Under the pieces are notes generated by a model. That model made no database searches. It was not told where the DNA came from and saw nothing but the letters and a program-made list of their open reading frames with translations. Shown piece by piece: positions 52,794 to 62,497 of a stretch of DNA of 64,000 nt (positions are counted from its first letter, which is position 1; every line of letters starts with the position of its first letter). Location: the NCBI RefSeq assembly GCF_004792655.1, contig NZ_SRZC01000014.1, positions 37,075-101,074 of the forward strand, given 5' to 3'. A program made the position numbers and the translations under genes. This stretch comes from Palleniella muris. GTDB lineage: Bacteria > Bacteroidota > Bacteroidia > Bacteroidales > Bacteroidaceae.

Positions 52794-54524
52794 TTACTTT
52801 CTCTTGTTCTCCTTAAGTCCTACTGTAGAGTTGAACACAAGATGCTCTGCTGTGGAGTCTGTGTCGACGTTAAAGTAGCCGATACGGTTGAACTGCAAGT
52901 ATGACAGTGCAGGTAGACCCTGTGCGAACTTTTCGATGTAAGCATTCTTGTTGATGCTGAGTGAGTTCGGATTGATGAACGGACGCATAGCATCGATGCC
53001 ACGAACACCGTTCTCTTTCTCATACAGCTTGATAGCGTCACGCGGATTCTCGCATGTCCAAAGGCACTCATAGTTGCGAACCTCTGCCGGTACGCAATGT
53101 GCGCAGCTTACCCAGTGGATCGTACCTTTTACCTTACGGTCTGCACCCGGAGTGCCTGCCTTGGAATCAGGGTCATAAGTGCAGTAAATCTCTTCAACAT
53201 CGCCGTTCTCGTTTGCCTTGAAACCTGTGCAGTTGAGGATATACGCACCTTTCAGTCGTGTTTCCTTGCCAGGGTACATACGGAAGAACTTCTTGTCCGG
53301 CTCAGCCTTGAAGTCGTCGCGCTCTATCCAAAGCTCGCGTGAGAATGTTATTGTGTGTGTGCCGTCCTCAGGACGCTCCGGATTGTTTACGACTTCCAGC
53401 TCCTCGGACTGTCCTTCAGGATAGTTTTCGATGATAACTTTCACCGGGTCGAGTACGCATGACACTCGTGTTGCACGCTCGTTAAGGTCTGCACGTGCGG
53501 CTGCTTCCATAAGTTTTATGTCATTGAGAGCATCGAATGTTGTATATCCGATGGAGTCAATGAACTTAAGTATTGATTCAGGAGAGTAGCCACGACGACG
53601 TATGCCGCAGATGGTCGGCATGCGAGGGTCGTCCCAACCGTTCACAACACCTTCTTTTGTAAGGATAAGGAGGTTGCGCTTTGACATCAGAGTGTAGTTG
53701 AGATTCAGTTTGTTGAACTCAAACTGGCGTGGGCGGTTGTCCTCGATGTTGTCGGTCTCGCCTTTCCATTCCTTAATCCAAGTGACGAAGAGGTCGTAGA
53801 GGTCGCGGTGAGGAACAAACTCAAGTGTGCAGATTGAGTGGGTTACGCCTTCAAGATAGTCTGACTGTCCGTGAGTGAAGTCATACATAGGGTAGGCGTT
53901 CCACTTGTTGCCGGTGCGCCAGTGTTCCATGTTAAGCACACGGTACATGAACGGGTCGCGGAAGTGCATGTTTGGCGATGTCATGTCAATTTTTGCACGC
54001 AGCACCATTTTGCCCGGTTCCATATTGCCGCTGTTCATCTCTTCAAAGAGTTTCAGGCTTTCTTCCACAGGGCGGTCACGGAAAGGAGAGTTTGTGCCCG
54101 GAGTTGTAGGTGTGCCTTTCTGCGCTGCGATAGTCTCAGCGGACTGCTCGTCAACATAAGCCTTGCCGGTCTTTATGCACCATACGGCGAAGTCCCATAG
54201 CTCCTGAAAATAATCAGAAGCATAAACAAGTTTGCCCCATTTGAAGCCGAGCCATTCTATGTCTCTCTTTATAGCCTCAACGTATTCGGTATCCTCTTTC
54301 TGTGGATTGGTATCGTCCATACGAAGATTGCATACACCGCCGAATTTCTGTGCCACACCGAAATCCATGGCAATTGCTTTGGCGTGACCGATGTGCAGAT
54401 AGCCGTTTGGCTCCGGTGGGAAGCGAGTCTGCAAGCGTCCGCCGTTCTTTCCTTCGGCAAGGTCTTTCTTTACAATCTGTTCGATGAAGTTCAATGACTC
54501 CTTTTTCTCTTCTGTATTTTCCAT
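52794..54524 (-). CDS. glnS: Glutaminyl-tRNA synthetase
   Basis: The 576-aa class I enzyme charges tRNA-Gln. Signatures are RFPPEPNGYLHIGHAKAI (HIGH motif), FCMYDFTHGQSD-like YPMYDFTHGQSDYLEGVTHS and LMSKRNLLILT, the KMSKS-type loop. The C-terminal anticodon-binding beta barrels follow (about residues 345-560). Length is near E. coli GlnS (554 aa). It follows the S9 peptidase gene by 7 bp. Confidence 0.97.
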   Translation of the reverse strand: MENTEEKKESLNFIEQIVKKDLAEGKNGGRLQTRFPPEPNGYLHIGHAKAIAMDFGVAQKFGGVCNLRMDDTNPQKEDTEYVEAIKRDIEWLGFKWGKLVYASDYFQELWDFAVWCIKTGKAYVDEQSAETIAAQKGTPTTPGTNSPFRDRPVEESLKLFEEMNSGNMEPGKMVLRAKIDMTSPNMHFRDPFMYRVLNMEHWRTGNKWNAYPMYDFTHGQSDYLEGVTHSICTLEFVPHRDLYDLFVTWIKEWKGETDNIEDNRPRQFEFNKLNLNYTLMSKRNLLILTKEGVVNGWDDPRMPTICGIRRRGYSPESILKFIDSIGYTTFDALNDIKLMEAAARADLNERATRVSCVLDPVKVIIENYPEGQSEELEVVNNPERPEDGTHTITFSRELWIERDDFKAEPDKKFFRMYPGKETRLKGAYILNCTGFKANENGDVEEIYCTYDPDSKAGTPGADRKVKGTIHWVSCAHCVPAEVRNYECLWTCENPRDAIKLYEKENGVRGIDAMRPFINPNSLSINKNAYIEKFAQGLPALSYLQFNRIGYFNVDTDSTAEHLVFNSTVGLKENKRK

Positions 54525-54531
54525 TGTTTAA

Positions 54532-56697
54532 TTAATCTTTTAACCATTTGTTTAACCAACCAAAGAATGTTCTCTGCCAAAGAATGCCGTTCTGTGGTTT
54601 AAGTACCCAGTGATTCTCGTCAGGGAAAACAAGCAATTGGGCAGGAATGCCGCGCATGCGTGCAGCGTTGAATGCGCCAAGTCCCTGATTTGTGTTGATG
54701 CGATAGTCCATCTCGCCTTGTATGCAGAGGATAGGTGTGTCCCATTTGTCTACAAACTTGTGAGGGGAATTGTCGTAAGTCCTTTTTGCGCGTGCTGTCA
54801 TGTCGCGGTTCCAAGGTGCGTCGTCATACTCCCAGTTTGAGAACCAGGCTTCCTCTGTGTCAGTGTACATGGACTCAAGGTTGAAAGCTCCGTCATGTGA
54901 AATGAACGCTTTGAAACGCTTGTCATGATGACCTGCAAGCCAATAGACAGAGAATCCTCCGAAACTTGCTCCCACACAGCCGAGACGGTCTTTGTCAACG
55001 TACGGCAGCGTGCAGGCGTCATCAATGGCAGTGAGATAGTCCTTCATGCACTGACCTGTCCAGTCGCCTGAGATTTCCTCCAGCCATTCCTGACCGAATC
55101 CCGGCAGTCCGCGACGGTTTGGAGCTACGATGATATAGCCGTTTGCTGCCATAATCTGGAAATTCCAACGGTAAGACCAGAACTGGCTGACAGGGCTTTG
55201 AGGACCACCCTCGCAGAACAGCAGTGTTGGGTACTTCTTGTTCGGGTCAAAGTTCGGAGGAAGGATAATCCATGAGAGCATGTCCTTTCCGTCGGTCGTC
55301 TTTGACCAGCGTGGCTCAACCTCACCGAACTCCAGCTGTTTGTAGAAATCAGTGTTCTCGTGTGTCAACTGGCAGATAGCCGTTGACTTGATGTTTTTGC
55401 CCGGAGTGACGATGTAAAGCTCGTCACCTTGTGACATGCTGTGACGGCTCATGAGAAGTTTTGACTTCATCATCTTGACAGAACCGAAGTCCATCTTGTC
55501 ATCTGTTAGCTGCACAACTTTGCCATTGAGGTCAGTCTTATACAGGTTCACGCATCCGTGCCATACACCTATATAATATAATGTGCGTGAGTCTGTGTTC
55601 CAGCAGAAATCATCCACGTTAGAGTCAAATGACTCTGTGACATAGCTTTTCTTGCCGGTGGCAAGGTCAAGGATGCAAAGACGGTTGCGGTCGGACTCAT
55701 ATCCGTCGCGTGCCATAGACTGCCATGCAACGTATTTGCCGTTAGGAGAGAATGCAGGGTTTGTGTCATATCCCATGTTCTCATCGGCATATTTCTCAGA
55801 GTTTATCTCCTGCGTTGCCATTGTCTTTGTGGCATCAACCTCCGGTTGCTTGAATCCCGCAGACTTGCACAGGTTCTTTGTTGTGCCTGTGGTTGTGTCA
55901 TAGAGGTAGATGTCAGAGTCTGTGGAGATAGCATAGTCGCGTCCTGTCTTTTTCCTGCATGTATATGCGATGGATTTTGAGTCAGGGCTCCAGTTGAGTT
56001 GCTCCACACCTCCGAATGGTGCCATAGGGCATTCGTAAGGTTCTCCTTCAAGAATGTCCTTGCCTTCGCCGATAGTCTGCCGGGCATTGACATCTGCAAC
56101 AAACGGATGTGCATTGGAAGTCACATAATGGTCCCAGTGACGATAGTTGAGGTCGTCGATAACCATGCCGGAAGCCTTTGGCAAATCCTTGTGCTTAGGT
56201 TGTATGATGTCGTTGTAAGGCAAAGACTTTACAAATATCACCTTGCTTCCGTCAGGGGAGAACTTGTAGCCCTCAATATCAAGTTTGTCGTTTGTCAGTT
56301 TCTTGCGGTCAGTGCCGTCAGGATTCATTGACCAAAGCTGTGAACTGCCACCGTTGTTGGAAAGGAATGCAATCCGCTTTCCTCCCTCAATCCATGACGG
56401 GTCGGTCTCGTTGTCGGCAGATAGTGTAAGGAGAGTTGCATTGCCACCGTCTGTGCTGATGATGTACAGCACATGGTGGCTTTTGTTCTCCTTTACGGAA
56501 TAGTAGCCCACTTGATAGACAACCCATTTGCCGTCAGGAGAGGGAGCAGAGGCTGAGATTCTGCCCATTGCCCACAATGCCTCAGGTGTCATGACCTTTG
56601 TTCCCAAAGTCTTGGCGTCCACCTTTCCTATGATGTCTGCGTTTGCTGTTGTCGCTGTCATGGCAAACAATGCTGCTGTGATTAATGTCTTTATCAT
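54532..56697 (-). CDS. S9-family prolyl oligopeptidase-like peptidase
   Basis: The 721-aa exported protein has a signal peptide (MIKTLITAALFAMTATTANA), an N-terminal beta-propeller region with WD40-like PD40 repeats (SASAPSPDGKWVVYQ, KFSPDGSKVIFV, NWSPDSKSIAY, AFSPNGKYVAWQ; to about residue 460) and a C-terminal alpha/beta hydrolase. The catalytic Ser is in GCVGASFGGFSVYW, Asp in QGEMDYRIN and His in DENHWVL. It likely cleaves peptides in the periplasm. Its start overlaps the yidC stop by 4 bases. Confidence 0.92.
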   Translation of the reverse strand: MIKTLITAALFAMTATTANADIIGKVDAKTLGTKVMTPEALWAMGRISASAPSPDGKWVVYQVGYYSVKENKSHHVLYIISTDGGNATLLTLSADNETDPSWIEGGKRIAFLSNNGGSSQLWSMNPDGTDRKKLTNDKLDIEGYKFSPDGSKVIFVKSLPYNDIIQPKHKDLPKASGMVIDDLNYRHWDHYVTSNAHPFVADVNARQTIGEGKDILEGEPYECPMAPFGGVEQLNWSPDSKSIAYTCRKKTGRDYAISTDSDIYLYDTTTGTTKNLCKSAGFKQPEVDATKTMATQEINSEKYADENMGYDTNPAFSPNGKYVAWQSMARDGYESDRNRLCILDLATGKKSYVTESFDSNVDDFCWNTDSRTLYYIGVWHGCVNLYKTDLNGKVVQLTDDKMDFGSVKMMKSKLLMSRHSMSQGDELYIVTPGKNIKSTAICQLTHENTDFYKQLEFGEVEPRWSKTTDGKDMLSWIILPPNFDPNKKYPTLLFCEGGPQSPVSQFWSYRWNFQIMAANGYIIVAPNRRGLPGFGQEWLEEISGDWTGQCMKDYLTAIDDACTLPYVDKDRLGCVGASFGGFSVYWLAGHHDKRFKAFISHDGAFNLESMYTDTEEAWFSNWEYDDAPWNRDMTARAKRTYDNSPHKFVDKWDTPILCIQGEMDYRINTNQGLGAFNAARMRGIPAQLLVFPDENHWVLKPQNGILWQRTFFGWLNKWLKD

Positions 56698-58595
56698 TTT
56701 CCCATGCGTTTGTTTCTTATTTCCTGACGCTTGCGCTCAAGTTCTGCCTGCTGTTCCTGCATCTTCTGCAGTCTGCCTGCAAGTCCGCCGAGTTTCTTAG
56801 GGTTGGCCTCGTTCTCTTTGTAGACAGCCTGAAGTTTTGCAAGAAGTTTCTCGTCATCGGTTGTCTTGCGGAGCACGAACATAATCGTAGCGGAGCAGAA
56901 CAATGACACGAAATAGTAGAAGTTCAAGCCTGAAGAGTAGTCGTTGAACATGAAGAAGAACATCAGCGGCATGAGGAACATCATGTACTGCATCATCTTC
57001 ATTGACTGCTGCTGTTCCGGAGTGCCAATCATCTGATCCTTCTGCTGCTGCATTGTAAACCAAGAGTAGACAAGGTTTGCGATACAGAAGAGGATACATG
57101 TCAGTGAGAGGTGATCACCGATAAGCCACAGGTTTGTGTGCCATTCAATGATAGGGTCGTATGTGGAAAGGTCGTCTATCCACAGGAATGACTGTCCGCG
57201 GAGCTGTATGGCGTTAGGGACGAAATTGAACATCGCAATCCAGATAGGCATCTGTATGAGCATTGGGAGGCAGCCTGACATCATGCTTACTCCGTATTTC
57301 TGCTGGAGGAGCATCATTTCCTGCTGCTTCTTCATCTGGTCCTCAGGCTTGTTGAGGTGCTTTGTCTTTTCATTCAGGATAGGGCGCAGCACACGCATCT
57401 TTGCAGAGGACATGTAGCTCTTCTTCACCATCGGATAAGTGATGGCTTTGAGAATCAGAGTGATAAGGATAATCACAATGCCCATCGGTATGTTGAGTGC
57501 TGTGAGCCAGTCAAAGACATAGAGGGTGAACCAGCGGTTGATGATGCGGAAGAGCGGCCATCCGAGGTAGACAAGTCGTTCCAGTTCGAGGTCTTTGCCG
57601 AAAGTGGACTCCTTCTCAACATCCTGAAGCAGTCGGAAATCATTTGGTCCGTAGTAGAACTCAAATTCAGAAGCGCGTGTTCCGGTTGGGTCAAACTGTG
57701 TCTTCAGGCGTGCTGTATAATCCTTGAGATAACCGCCGCCCTTTTCGTGTGGAATGCTTGTCATGAGTGCGTTCTCCTGATAATTGTCACGTGCAATCAT
57801 CACAGCAGAGAAGAACTGGTTCTTGAATGCCACCCAGTCTGTAGCCTCCTCGATAGGTTCATCGACTTTTTGGCTGGTCTCGTTGAGATAGTCAGTGCCG
57901 CCGTCTGTGAAATGATATGTCAGAGAAGCATAGCGGTTCTCAAAAATAAAGCCTTTCTCCTGCTGCTTGCAGCGTTCTGTCCATTCGATGTCCATATATT
58001 TCGTTGAAGGCGAGAACATTCCTGACATGCCGATGACACGGAGCTGCGAGTGGAGCAGATAGTCTTTGCCAAGCTGGTAAGCTATGACAATCTCTTTGCC
58101 CGGAGCTGCTTCGGCAGTGAATGTCACAGTGCTGTCTGTCACTTGTGAAGGTGTGAAGAACAATTCTGCAGTGTTGATGTTTTGCTCTTTGCCCTCAAAC
58201 ATGTATTTCAGCTGCTGGTCCTTGCCCTCAAAGAGGGTGACATCCTTGTTGCCGTCCTTATCCTTGAAGTTCTTTATGACAGCTTTCTTGACCACCGCCC
58301 CTTGTGTAGAGAAAGTAAGTTCGAGCTTGCTGTTCTTGAGAGTGACATTCTTGGCAGTGCCACGGAGAGCCTTGTAGAACAGAGCTGTAGTGTCGCTGTC
58401 CGCAATCTCCTTTGCTTTCAGTGCCGCAGCGTCAGCCGCTTTCTTAAGGTTCTCGGCTTTCAGTTTCTCAACCTTTGCGATAGAATCTTGTCGTGCCGCC
58501 TCGGCAATCTGTTTCGCCGAAGGCTGGTTGTACCACCCGAAACCGATGAGCACAACTGCAATAAGCACAAATCCTGTGATAGTGTTTTTGTCCAT
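56694..58595 (-). CDS. yidC: Membrane protein insertase YidC
   Basis: The 633-aa protein has an N-terminal anchor helix (ITGFVLIAVVLIGFGWY), a ~330-residue periplasmic domain, and the conserved five-helix core from about residue 355 (INRWFTLYVFDWL, MGIVIILITLILKAITYP, MSGCLPMLIQMPIWIAMFNF, HLSLTCILFCIANLVYSWF, MMQYMMFLMPLMFFFMFN). A Lys/Glu/Gln-rich tail may bind ribosomes. It inserts membrane proteins alone or with SecYEG. The usual pyrG neighbour is not present here; the S9 gene follows with a 4-base overlap. Confidence 0.96.
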   Translation of the reverse strand: MDKNTITGFVLIAVVLIGFGWYNQPSAKQIAEAARQDSIAKVEKLKAENLKKAADAAALKAKEIADSDTTALFYKALRGTAKNVTLKNSKLELTFSTQGAVVKKAVIKNFKDKDGNKDVTLFEGKDQQLKYMFEGKEQNINTAELFFTPSQVTDSTVTFTAEAAPGKEIVIAYQLGKDYLLHSQLRVIGMSGMFSPSTKYMDIEWTERCKQQEKGFIFENRYASLTYHFTDGGTDYLNETSQKVDEPIEEATDWVAFKNQFFSAVMIARDNYQENALMTSIPHEKGGGYLKDYTARLKTQFDPTGTRASEFEFYYGPNDFRLLQDVEKESTFGKDLELERLVYLGWPLFRIINRWFTLYVFDWLTALNIPMGIVIILITLILKAITYPMVKKSYMSSAKMRVLRPILNEKTKHLNKPEDQMKKQQEMMLLQQKYGVSMMSGCLPMLIQMPIWIAMFNFVPNAIQLRGQSFLWIDDLSTYDPIIEWHTNLWLIGDHLSLTCILFCIANLVYSWFTMQQQKDQMIGTPEQQQSMKMMQYMMFLMPLMFFFMFNDYSSGLNFYYFVSLFCSATIMFVLRKTTDDEKLLAKLQAVYKENEANPKKLGGLAGRLQKMQEQQAELERKRQEIRNKRMGK

Positions 58596-58730
58596 TGTTA
58601 TTTTTGATTGTTTTTTATTGTTTCAGAAAATATCCATGCCGTTCACCACGAAAACCGTTGTCTGTGCACAGCATTGTCATTTTAACGTTACGGCATGCTG
58701 CCTTTTATTATCTATAAGATAAAATTCGTG

Positions 58731-58763
58731 CAAATTTACAAAAATAGAACTAATTATCCAAAA
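58731..58763 (-). promoter_or_regulatory. yidC operon promoter
   Basis: On the minus strand TTTTG (58759-58763) and TAAATTTG (58731-58738) are separated by 20 bases, a full consensus match. The leader to the yidC ATG is about 130 nt and shows no known regulatory fold. Confidence 0.75.
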
Positions 58764-58801
58764 AACTCAATTCTTAATTCTCTAATATTAATTAAAATTA
58801 G

Positions 58802-58809
58802 TACCTTTG
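58802..58809 (+). promoter_or_regulatory. -7 promoter box for the DUF3078 gene
   Basis: TACCTTTG matches TAnnTTTG, 19 bases before ATG 58829; divergent from the yidC promoter. The -33 region is weak. Confidence 0.6.
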
Positions 58810-58828
58810 CACTCATAATTTTGAATAA

Positions 58829-60019
58829 ATGTATAAAAAACAATTCCTTTTCCTGCTGCTGATGCTTCTTTGTGCCGATGTATGTGCCCAAAGGAAGCTC
58901 TTTCCGGTGACATACTATTATGATGTCGCCCACCGTATTTTTGCCTTGGACAGCAAAGACTCTCTTGCAATGTCCTATGACACTCTGATGATGAGGACAT
59001 ACCTGGAACATCCGGAACTTGTCAGGGACAGTGAAGGCAAGTTGCGCAAGGATGGTGGGATAGTTTTCTCGCCGACAGTTCCTGTGCACAAGGATGTTGA
59101 TTTCACGCATCAGGCTGAGGATGACGAAGTGTTCAAACCTACAGAGAATGACAATTCCGAGCCATCAGTTGGTGCCGGAAATGTCGACTTGTTTGTCGTA
59201 AGGCCAAATTTCTGGACTTTCTTTGGTGATTACTCGTTGCAATTCCTCCAGAATTATGTCTCAGACAACTGGCATAAAGGCGGAGAGTCGAACTATGCCA
59301 TGATTGGAGCCGTGACATTGCAGGCTAATTATAACGACAAGGACAAAGTCAAGTGGGACAACAATTTGGAAATGAAGCTTGGTATGCAGTCATCCCGTGA
59401 GGACTCTGTACATAAATACAAGAGTAGCGAAGACCTTATCCGTCTTACCTCAAAACTTGGCGTGCAGGCAACGAAACGCTGGTACTATACATTGCAGATG
59501 ATAGCGCAGACACAGTTCACGCGTGGATTCAAGAACAATGATGAGACGGTGTATTCAGATTTCCTTTCACCGTTGAATCTTAACCTCTCTCTCGGTATGG
59601 ACTACAAAGTCTCATGGTGCAACAACAAGCTGACGGGAACTTTCAATATTTCTCCTGTATCTGCCAATCTGAAATATTATGACCGTCTTGACTGTGCATT
59701 GAGAAATGGAGTTCACGATTTGGTGGATGACGTGAAGGTGGGCAAGCACTCGCAATGGGACTACGGTTCCACGCTTACTGCAGACTTGACATGGCAGTTC
59801 TCGAAAATGGTGAAATGGCAGACACGCCTTTATGGTTTCACGTCTTACAAGCGCAGTCAGGTGGAGTGGGAGAACACTCTCACGTTGCAGGTTTCACGAT
59901 TCATCTCCACGAAGCTCTTTGTCTACCCAAGGTTTGATGATAGTACAAAGCGTGATGAAGATTACGGATATTTCCAGTTGAAGGAGTATCTTTCCCTCGG
60001 ATTCAACTACTCTTTCTGA
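58829..60019 (+). CDS. DUF3078 outer-membrane protein
   Basis: The 396-aa protein has a signal peptide (MYKKQFLFLLLMLLCADVCAQ) and a DUF3078 core beginning near NFWTFFGDYSLQFLQNYVSDNWHKGGESNYA, followed by many amphipathic strands and a final FQLKEYLSLGFNYSF, typical of an outer-membrane barrel. Residues ~45-115 form a less-ordered polar N-terminal part. Function is unknown. It is monocistronic with its own promoter box and a strong terminator. Confidence 0.85.
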   Translation: MYKKQFLFLLLMLLCADVCAQRKLFPVTYYYDVAHRIFALDSKDSLAMSYDTLMMRTYLEHPELVRDSEGKLRKDGGIVFSPTVPVHKDVDFTHQAEDDEVFKPTENDNSEPSVGAGNVDLFVVRPNFWTFFGDYSLQFLQNYVSDNWHKGGESNYAMIGAVTLQANYNDKDKVKWDNNLEMKLGMQSSREDSVHKYKSSEDLIRLTSKLGVQATKRWYYTLQMIAQTQFTRGFKNNDETVYSDFLSPLNLNLSLGMDYKVSWCNNKLTGTFNISPVSANLKYYDRLDCALRNGVHDLVDDVKVGKHSQWDYGSTLTADLTWQFSKMVKWQTRLYGFTSYKRSQVEWENTLTLQVSRFISTKLFVYPRFDDSTKRDEDYGYFQLKEYLSLGFNYSF

Positions 60020-60027
60020 ACGATTTG

Positions 60028-60072
60028 CCGGCGTTTTGTATCAAGGATTGTGATACAAAACGCCGGTTTTTG
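60028..60072 (+). terminator. DUF3078 terminator
   Basis: CCGGCGTTTTGTATCA and TGATACAAAACGCCGG form a 16-bp stem with a 7-base loop, followed by TTTTTG. No gene is seen in the 60073-60243 remainder of the spacer. Confidence 0.88.
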
Positions 60073-60243
60073 TTCTTCCGTTCTATGTGTACATGTTCAT
60101 CGTGTCAGAAATGTATCTGTATAAAAATCAATGTTTTTCCTCCTCAATAAGTAACTGTTGGAAAATAATTTGAATAGCTACTTATCACCATGTCACATGA
60201 TGCAGAATGTCTTCCCATGGATGTATTTAATGACAGACTAAAA

Positions 60244-61265
60244 TTAATCAAACCATTCTTTTATTCGTTTGCGCCACGCTCTTTTTGATGATAATTTTCT
60301 GTTAATTCTATATGTCGGCTCTTTTGTTTCCGGAGCTACACCATCCCCATCTTTTTTAGAAAGCACATACACAATGTTTTTTCCCTTCAATTCTATGAAT
60401 AGCTTGTTGTTATGCCGGAATGCGGTGTTTAAGCGTAATGAGATGTTTCTTTCGAGGAAAAGACCTTGCCCTATATCCATAAATCTAATATCATCACCTC
60501 TATACGACCATCTGAAATGATTATCCAATTCGTCATTGCATATCTTTCCGTCACCATTGCTATACAGTTCTATTTCAGGCATATCACCATCTGGCCTTTG
60601 ACTATAACGAATTTCGCCATCTTCTCTCTTTTTCAGCAGCCGAGTCTGGACATACCATTTGCCACGCAAAAACTCAGGGACTATTTTAATCTCTTTATAC
60701 TCAATGCTTTCCAAGTTGTTATATGCAAACACTTTTTCTAAAGAAATAGAGTCTATTGTTGCCTTAATCTCGCTAATATTGCAAGAATCAAGCATGATAT
60801 TTACATAATATGCGATGGAATCTTTGAATGTGTCTGAGTAACTGTCATGACCAATATGAGCTAATATTGTTGCCGATAAATACGCAATGTCTTCTCTTGG
60901 CATATCATGTTTTCGAATATATGTATTCCACTCCTTCATGAAAGACAACGGGTCACGATATGACGATGCATGAAAAAAAATAGTTGTTTGTCGTAGTAAA
61001 GATAATTCTTAACAGGGTAATGAGGCCCCATACCCTTATAGGCATATATTCCGTTTTCAAATTCGAAATCATCATAGCTTCCTAAACGAGAGACATTACG
61101 ACCAGCTCCCACATCGTAACTTCCATATGCAGATACCAGCTTTTCAGAAATACTGTCAGGGACATTCATCCACTGGAACCAATAGCGTTGTGCGTTTATC
61201 GGGGAATTAAACCATGTCATGAACAGAACAATGACTGTTATTTTTATTGTAATGGACTTAATCAT
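60244..61265 (-). pseudogene. Split gene, candidate immunity/accessory protein (frameshift in a T8 run)
   Basis: Two minus-strand frames, 60936-61265 (109 aa, signal peptide MIKSITIKITVIVLFMTWFNSPINAQ) and 60244-60948 (from a TTG; ends RAWRKRIKEWFD), join into one ~340-aa protein if the 8-T run (plus-strand A8 at 60973-60980) had nine. The joined sequence reads QLFFFHASSYRDPLSFMKEW. The shift could be real inactivation, slipped-strand phase variation or an assembly error. No family is recognised. Its position behind an Rhs toxin and another broken toxin fragment suggests immunity, but this is weak inference. Confidence 0.6.
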
Positions 61266-61321
61266 ATTTTGTGATTTTAATTATTAAAATGCTTGCGATT
61301 GCTGGCATTAAAACGTATTTG

Positions 61322-61799
61322 TTACATTCCACAAAGACGTTTTAGTTCTTCCTTTATTTTGTCTTCGATTTCTTTTGTTTTATCTTCACGATTAGGACGT
61401 GGATGCCTGCCATGTTTTGACTCATACTTTAAATCAGCATCTATTTCATTAATATCAGTACAATGAACAGCTTCGTGCGACAAAACGCTTCCTAATGCCT
61501 CGTTTTCTGTCATGCCCTCGTACTTTAATTTAGAGCCTTCCTTGATTGATTCTATATAATATAATTGCGCCTCCTCCATCATTTGAACTATATAATGGAT
61601 AATAGTGTCCAAGGCCACGTTGCATTATTTGAGCATTCCTTATATAGTTTTCGGGAACGCCTGACACCAACGACAGCAGATGGCATGCTGGTGAATTCAA
61701 TGTATATGCACCGTTAGAATTGTAGCCTACAACCTCATTATAGTGCCCTTCACCTACGTTGGGATTATCATAAACGGCATTAGTCACATTTGAATACAT
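61322..61799 (-). pseudogene. Split orphan toxin-like module with HExxH motif
   Basis: The first frame (61530-61799, 89 aa from ATG 61799) and the second (61322-61618, 98 aa from a GTG) overlap and join into about 158 aa if one base is removed near the GGAGGAGG run (~61565-61575). The second carries LSHEAVHCTDINEIDADLKYE, an HExxH zinc-metallopeptidase motif with downstream Glu. No signal peptide or Rhs core is present. It looks like a displaced C-terminal toxin tip of the type stored downstream of Rhs genes. No immunity function is implied. Confidence 0.5.
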
Positions 61800-61846
61800 A
61801 GTTGCTCATAATACTGTTACATTGATTTGTCATATCTTGGAATTGA

Positions 61847-62494
61847 TTACTCAAACCACCCTTTTGTTCTTTCCCACCAAGATTTCCGCCTTACGTTATT
61901 AAGATAAGACTCATGAAAAAAATCACCACGCTTTAGTGCTTCTTCTACTGTTGTAAATTCTAATGGTAAACTATACTTTTTCCTTATATCTATAGGAGAT
62001 AAATCCAAAAGGATATTAAGTAAAGTTGTAAGTTCCTCGTAAGGAACATCAACATAAGCATATTTCTTTTCTCCTATAATAGCTACAATTTCAAATGCAT
62101 CTTTAAACCCCATTTCAATAAAGACATTGCACGGTTCTAAATTTGCAGTTTTAGCAACACATACTTTCACTTGTTCCAATTCTGTTTCCGTCAATTGCCT
62201 CTGCTTGCAATCTCCAACCTCTGAAAAAACATCATATTTAGATAACGTTCCATTCATTACACTATCTTCGTATAAAATTTCGCTATAGAATTCATCTCGC
62301 AATAGCCCCATTGATACTTTCATTAATCCGCTATCAGTTACCTCAATCAAAAAATGCCTATACCTATCACCTAATCTTTCGTCTATTAATATGTAACGAC
62401 ATAGGATACCATTCTCGGAAGGTTCATGTTTCTTACATGATATGTAACAACATGCCACAAAGAGTAGCACCGCAAATAAAACTGTATTTTTCAT
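61847..62494 (-). CDS. Lipoprotein, candidate immunity protein for the Rhs toxin
   Basis: The 215-aa protein has a lipoprotein signal ending CCYISC (Cys20). The mature part is soluble, Glu/Asp-rich, with FRHFLIEVTDSG-like strands (YRHFLIEVTDSGLMKV) and an end RRKSWWERTKGWFE. Its ATG lies three bases after the Rhs stop codon, the classic toxin-immunity spacing. No family is recognised. Periplasmic lipidation would suit protection against an incoming periplasmic-acting toxin. Role is inferred from position. Confidence 0.6.
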   Translation of the reverse strand: MKNTVLFAVLLFVACCYISCKKHEPSENGILCRYILIDERLGDRYRHFLIEVTDSGLMKVSMGLLRDEFYSEILYEDSVMNGTLSKYDVFSEVGDCKQRQLTETELEQVKVCVAKTANLEPCNVFIEMGFKDAFEIVAIIGEKKYAYVDVPYEELTTLLNILLDLSPIDIRKKYSLPLEFTTVEEALKRGDFFHESYLNNVRRKSWWERTKGWFE

Positions 62495-62497
62495 AAT

